Shown here piece after piece: positions 6,338-9,489 of a DNA stretch of 9,489 nt. A program made the translations under genes and the position numbers. The notes below the pieces were generated by a model. The model searched no databases. It had not been told where the DNA came from and saw only the letters and a list, made by a program, of their open reading frames with translations. Position 1 is the stretch's first letter. Each line of letters begins with the position of its first letter. The stretch comes from a candidate division CSSED10-310 bacterium (GTDB lineage: Bacteria; CSSED10-310; JAFGDC01): positions 1 through 9,489 of the forward strand of contig JAFGDC010000402.1 of the NCBI GenBank assembly GCA_016932295.1. The letters are read 5' to 3'.

Positions 6338-6817
6338 ATGGATACCATGGTATTGGATACGATCCTGGAAAAATGGGAATCTGATCCCGACCATCTGATT
6401 ATGATGTTGCAGGATGTGCAGGATGAGTTCCACTATTTGCCGCGCGAGGCCATGCAGTATATCGCCGACACGTTGCAGGTGCCGCTCGGGCGCCTGTATC
6501 ACATTAGTACCTTCTTCAAGGCGTTCTCCCTTGAGCCCAAAGGTGAATGCATCATCCAGGTGTGCATGGGCACGGCCTGCGTGGTGAGCGGCGCGGAGCG
6601 GGTCCTGGATGCCTTTTCCCGTGAACTTGACCTGGCACCAGGTGAAACCAGCGCTGACGGCAGGTTTTCACTGGAGGGCGTCCGCTGTCTTGGCTGCTGT
6701 AGTCTCGCCCCAGTGGTGACTATCAACGAGGATCTGTACGGCAAGGTGAAGATCTCCGATGTCCCAAAGCTCGTCAAAACTTACAAGGAGAAAGGACCAG
6801 CCCATGCAGAAGCTTGA
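6338..6817 (+). CDS. nuoE: NuoE-like [2Fe-2S] subunit (NADH-dependent oxidoreductase 24-kDa type; HndA/HydC-like)
   Basis: The NuoE family is a thioredoxin-like [2Fe-2S] electron carrier that pairs with a NuoF-type FMN subunit in complex I, NAD-linked hydrogenases, formate dehydrogenases and electron-bifurcating enzymes. This 159-residue protein has the usual length. It has a helical N-terminal part, including LPREAMQYIADTL (34-46) and LYHISTFFKAFS (53-64), and the complete ligand set C76, C81 (CMGTAC) and C117, C121 (CLGCC). The ATG at 6338 is preceded by TAGGAGG, in which the stop codon of the AOR N-domain gene forms part of the ribosome binding site, so the genes are coupled. The end overlaps the NuoF-like gene by 14 nt. 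With no complex I membrane genes nearby, it most likely belongs to a soluble complex with the AOR parts. Confidence 0.93.
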   Translation: MDTMVLDTILEKWESDPDHLIMMLQDVQDEFHYLPREAMQYIADTLQVPLGRLYHISTFFKAFSLEPKGECIIQVCMGTACVVSGAERVLDAFSRELDLAPGETSADGRFSLEGVRCLGCCSLAPVVTINEDLYGKVKISDVPKLVKTYKEKGPAHAEA

Positions 6818-8684
6818 ACCGGGAGACATTGAGAGAATCCGCGAGGAACACATCAGGTTGATGCGCACCTACCGCGCCATGCTCATGGTTTGCACGGGTA
6901 CCGGTTGCGTCGCCGGCAACTCGTTCCGCATCAAGGAAGCGCTCGAGCAGGGGTTGCGTGAACGGTGCCTCGACAATCAGTATCTGGTGGTTGCCACCGG
7001 CTGCAATGGCTTCTGCGCCCAGGGACCGATCATGGTCGTGCAGCCGGAGGGCGTGTTCTACAAGAAACTCACCCTGGCCGATGTGAACGATATCATCGAT
7101 CAGCACCTGGTGGGGGGACGACCGGTGGAGCGGCTGTTCTTCAATGATCCCTCCGACGGTCATCCAATTCCCAAGATGCAGGACATCCGCTTTTTCAACA
7201 AACAGGTGCTGATCGCGTTGCGCAACAAGGGTGTCATTGATCCCGAGTCGCTGGAATCCTACCTCGGCGTCAACGGGTATGCGGCCCTGGAGAAAGTACT
7301 CACTACCATGACTCCCGAGGCGGTCGTGCAAGAAGTGCTCAGGTCGGGCATCCGCGGTCGTGGCGGCGGTGGATTTCCCACCGGCATCAAGTGGCGGACC
7401 TGCCGTGAAGCCGTGGAGAAGACCGGTCGGCAACCGGTTCTGGTGTGCAACGCGGACGAGGGTGATCCCGGCGCTTTCATGGATCGCAGCATCATCGAAG
7501 CCGATCCTTACGCGGTCCTGGAAGGGATGACCATCGGCGCTTATGCCATCGGCGCCGAGGAAGGATTCATCTATATCCGCAAGGAATATCCCCTGGCCCT
7601 GGTGCGGCTCAACAAGGCCATCCAGACAGCCAGGCAGAGGGGCTTGTTGGGCGCCGGCATCCTGGGCACCGACTTCTCCTTCGATATCAAGGTCCATCGC
7701 GGCGCCGGCGCTTTTGTCTGCGGCGAATCGTCAGCCTTGATGACATCGCTCGAAGGCCGGCCCGGTGAACCTCGTGCCAAGTACGTCCACAGTGTCGAAG
7801 CGGGGTACAAGGATCGGCCCACGGTGCTGAACAACGTGGAGACCTATGCCAATATTCCCATGATCCTGGTCCGCGGCGCGGAATGGTTCGCATCCATCGG
7901 CACCGGTGACGTCTCCGGGAATCCATGGAATGGCTCCTCGGGCACCAAAGTATTCTCGCTGGTGGGTAATGTGACAAACTCGGGTCTCGTGGAAGTGCCC
8001 ATGGGTATCACCCTGCGTGAAATCATTTTTGACATCGGTGGCGGTATTCCGAATGGCCGCCGGTTCAAGGCAGTCCAGACCGGTGGTCCATCCGGCGGTT
8101 GCCTGCCGGCGCAATTTCTGGACCAGCCGGTGGATTTCGATACTTTGACCAGGGCGGGCTCCATGATGGGTTCCGGCGGCATGATCGTCATGGACGACCA
8201 TACCTGCATGGTGGATGTCGCCAAGTACTTCGTCGAATTTCTCAAGGATGAATCCTGCGGTAAATGCACGCCGTGCCGTGAAGGCTGCACCGCGGTAGCC
8301 GAGATCCTGGGCGCCATTACCAGGGGAGAGGGTTCTGAGGATATGCTGCACCAATTGGAGGAGCTCTGCTCCACCATGGCCGGTTCCTGCCTTTGCCAGC
8401 TCGGCGCTACCGCTCCCAACCCGGTGCTTTCCACCCTGCGCTACTTCAAGGATGAATACCTCAGCCATATCCGTGACAGGAAATGTCCCGCCGGCGTCTG
8501 CAAAGCGCTGATCACCTACCGCATTACAGAGGCGTGCACCGGTTGCCATGTCTGTTTCAAAGGCTGTCCGACCAGGGCGATCACGGGAGATGTCAAGCAC
8601 CTGCATGTCATAAATCAGGACATGTGCATCAAATGTGGGGTCTGCATGGAAGTCTGCCGCTTCGATGCGGTCGCCGTGGAGTAG
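6804..8684 (+). CDS. nuoF: NuoF-like FMN/NAD(H)-binding iron-sulfur subunit (HndC/HydB type)
   Basis: This is the NAD(H)-oxidising or -reducing flavin subunit of a soluble complex. The 626 residues hold three parts. First is an N-terminal thioredoxin-like [2Fe-2S] domain with CX4C (C30, C35) and CX3C (C67, C71). Next is the NuoF core with FMN/NADH motifs GRGGGGFPTG (about 183-192), NADEGDPGAF and GAGAFVCGESSALMTSLEG, plus the N3-type [4Fe-4S] ligands C485, C488, C491 and a Cys at 529-531. Last is a C-terminal double [4Fe-4S] ferredoxin (C578, C581, C584, C588 and C608, C611, C614, C618). This extended form is typical of NAD-linked and bifurcating hydrogenase subunits rather than complex I NuoF, which lacks both end domains. 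The ATG at 6804 has AAAGGA 7 nt upstream and overlaps the nuoE-like gene by 14 nt. The next gene starts 9 nt after the stop. The family call is firm. Whether the enzyme bifurcates cannot be read from these motifs alone. Confidence 0.95.
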   Translation: MQKLEPGDIERIREEHIRLMRTYRAMLMVCTGTGCVAGNSFRIKEALEQGLRERCLDNQYLVVATGCNGFCAQGPIMVVQPEGVFYKKLTLADVNDIIDQHLVGGRPVERLFFNDPSDGHPIPKMQDIRFFNKQVLIALRNKGVIDPESLESYLGVNGYAALEKVLTTMTPEAVVQEVLRSGIRGRGGGGFPTGIKWRTCREAVEKTGRQPVLVCNADEGDPGAFMDRSIIEADPYAVLEGMTIGAYAIGAEEGFIYIRKEYPLALVRLNKAIQTARQRGLLGAGILGTDFSFDIKVHRGAGAFVCGESSALMTSLEGRPGEPRAKYVHSVEAGYKDRPTVLNNVETYANIPMILVRGAEWFASIGTGDVSGNPWNGSSGTKVFSLVGNVTNSGLVEVPMGITLREIIFDIGGGIPNGRRFKAVQTGGPSGGCLPAQFLDQPVDFDTLTRAGSMMGSGGMIVMDDHTCMVDVAKYFVEFLKDESCGKCTPCREGCTAVAEILGAITRGEGSEDMLHQLEELCSTMAGSCLCQLGATAPNPVLSTLRYFKDEYLSHIRDRKCPAGVCKALITYRITEACTGCHVCFKGCPTRAITGDVKHLHVINQDMCIKCGVCMEVCRFDAVAVE

Positions 8685-8693
8685 GAGGGAACC

Positions 8694-9489
8694 ATGATCA
8701 CCATCGCGATAGACGGCAAGGAAACCAAGGTGGAGCCAGGCACCACCCTGCTGGCGGCGGCGAAAGCACTGGGCATCACCATTCCCACCCTCTGCCATCA
8801 TGACATGGTGAAGCCGTACGGCGCTTGCCGCGTGTGCATCACCGAGGTGCGCACCAACGGGCGCAGCCGCATGGTCACCGCCTGCAACTACCCCGTGCAG
8901 CACCCTTTGGAAGCCTTCACCAATTCGGAGAGAGTCAACAAGGAACGCCGCGGCATTCTCACCATGCTGCTCTCCCGGTGGCCGGAAGTGCCCATCATCA
9001 AGCAGATGGCGAAATTTTACAAGGCACCGCCACCGGCGTTCAACCATCCCCAGCGATCAAACCACCCCAACGCATGCATCCTGTGCGGACTCTGTGTCAG
9101 GGCTTGCAGTGAAGTGGCCCGCGAGGACATCATCACCTTCGTGGGGCGGGGCTCAAAGCGAGAAGTAGACATGCCCTTCAATGAACAGTACGAGCGCTGT
9201 ATCGGTTGCGGCACCTGCGCCCACGTGTGCCCGACCGGCGCTATTCAACTGGAGGAGGATCCCAATCACCCGGTGGATTCCGAACGGATTCGAAAGTTTG
9301 GCATGCGCGTCAACGAAGAAGTCGCCAACCTCGATATAAAGCAGAACAGGATGCAGAAAGTGGGCACCACCACCCTGGTGGAAATCATGGATGCATACGA
9401 TCTGCTCCCTACCCACAACTACAGGTTCGGCGGACACGCCGAGGCGCACAAGATCGCCTCCTGGGTCTGGAGCGACAACTACTTCCAGC
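8694..9489 (+). CDS. NuoG-like ferredoxin module fused to the central AOR domain (WorL-like; runs off the right edge)
   Basis: The first 265 residues are visible. They start with a plant-type [2Fe-2S] domain (C34, C45, C48, C64; motif IPTLC then GACRVC) as in NuoG, HndD and HoxU. Residues about 80-120 correspond to the region that usually carries the His-Cys3 [4Fe-4S] cluster, but there is no HxxxCxxC motif; this site is lost. A two-cluster ferredoxin follows (C128, C131, C134, C138 and C169, C172, C175, C179). From about residue 195 the sequence changes to the second AOR domain: VGTTTLVEIMDAYDLLPTHN (223-242) followed by YRFGG and AEAHKIAS, matching the AOR pattern GTxxLVxxxxxLGALPTRNF...A.KIS. 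The AOR domain absent from the first gene of the operon therefore continues here, fused to the ferredoxin. ATG 8694 has GGAGGG 4 nt upstream, overlapping the previous stop codon. The tungstopterin and [4Fe-4S] ligands expected later in AOR lie beyond the window. This would be the large catalytic subunit, passing electrons from tungsten to the flavin subunit. Confidence 0.85.
   Translation, partial: MITIAIDGKETKVEPGTTLLAAAKALGITIPTLCHHDMVKPYGACRVCITEVRTNGRSRMVTACNYPVQHPLEAFTNSERVNKERRGILTMLLSRWPEVPIIKQMAKFYKAPPPAFNHPQRSNHPNACILCGLCVRACSEVAREDIITFVGRGSKREVDMPFNEQYERCIGCGTCAHVCPTGAIQLEEDPNHPVDSERIRKFGMRVNEEVANLDIKQNRMQKVGTTTLVEIMDAYDLLPTHNYRFGGHAEAHKIASWVWSDNYFQ

Noticed and set aside
7731..9047. 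438-codon minus-strand ORF opposite the NuoF-like and ferredoxin-AOR genes
   Set aside because: The plus strand encodes clear conserved proteins with full Fe-S motifs here; the minus ORF is a His/Gly-rich antisense shadow with no family match.
6338..9489. Reading the nuoE/nuoF/nuoG-like genes as part of respiratory complex I
   Set aside because: No nuoA-D or nuoH-N genes are adjacent. The NuoF-like protein has extra Fe-S domains absent in complex I, and the NuoG-like module is fused to AOR.

Overview
This is a GC-rich bacterial window with two oppositely oriented gene clusters, separated by a long intergenic region with no recognisable gene. The redox genes suggest an anaerobic or facultatively anaerobic bacterium, because they encode a tungsten/molybdopterin aldehyde oxidoreductase coupled to NADH-binding subunits. 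Nothing in the window fixes the phylum. No rRNA, tRNA, CRISPR array, insertion sequence or prophage signal was seen.

Left part (minus strand, about 4845 down to 1): a class I cysteine desulfurase (NifS/IscS type) is followed 1 nt later by a GTG-started TldD-like protein with a Tat signal. A TldE/PmbA-like protein follows 10 nt after that. The close spacing indicates one operon. The TldD-like protein has lost most of the expected metal ligands, so the pair may not be a working protease of the usual type. About 500 bp further on, the 5' end of recJ (DHH-family single-strand exonuclease) runs off the left edge. The gap between tldE and recJ holds a possible small plus-strand ORF of unknown function, a perfect 11-bp hairpin and a candidate recJ promoter.

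Middle (4846-5551): a divergent intergenic region of about 700 bp. It contains a candidate extended -10 promoter for the desulfurase operon, an AT-rich patch, and a small palindrome over a possible promoter some 230 nt upstream of the first plus-strand gene.

Right part (plus strand, 5552 to the edge): four tightly packed genes. They encode a stand-alone N-terminal domain of aldehyde:ferredoxin oxidoreductase (AOR), a NuoE-like [2Fe-2S] subunit, and a NuoF-like FMN/NAD subunit with extra N- and C-terminal Fe-S domains. The fourth gene starts with a NuoG-like ferredoxin module and then enters the second AOR domain before the window ends. The AOR is therefore split at its domain boundary, with the NADH/FMN electron-transfer genes lying between the halves and the second half fused to the ferredoxin. 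The likely product is a cytoplasmic complex that oxidises an aldehyde (or reduces an acid) in exchange with NAD(H), possibly with ferredoxin by electron bifurcation. It resembles, from memory, the WorABCSL-type tungsten oxidoreductases described from anaerobes. This split and fused AOR is the most interesting system in the window.
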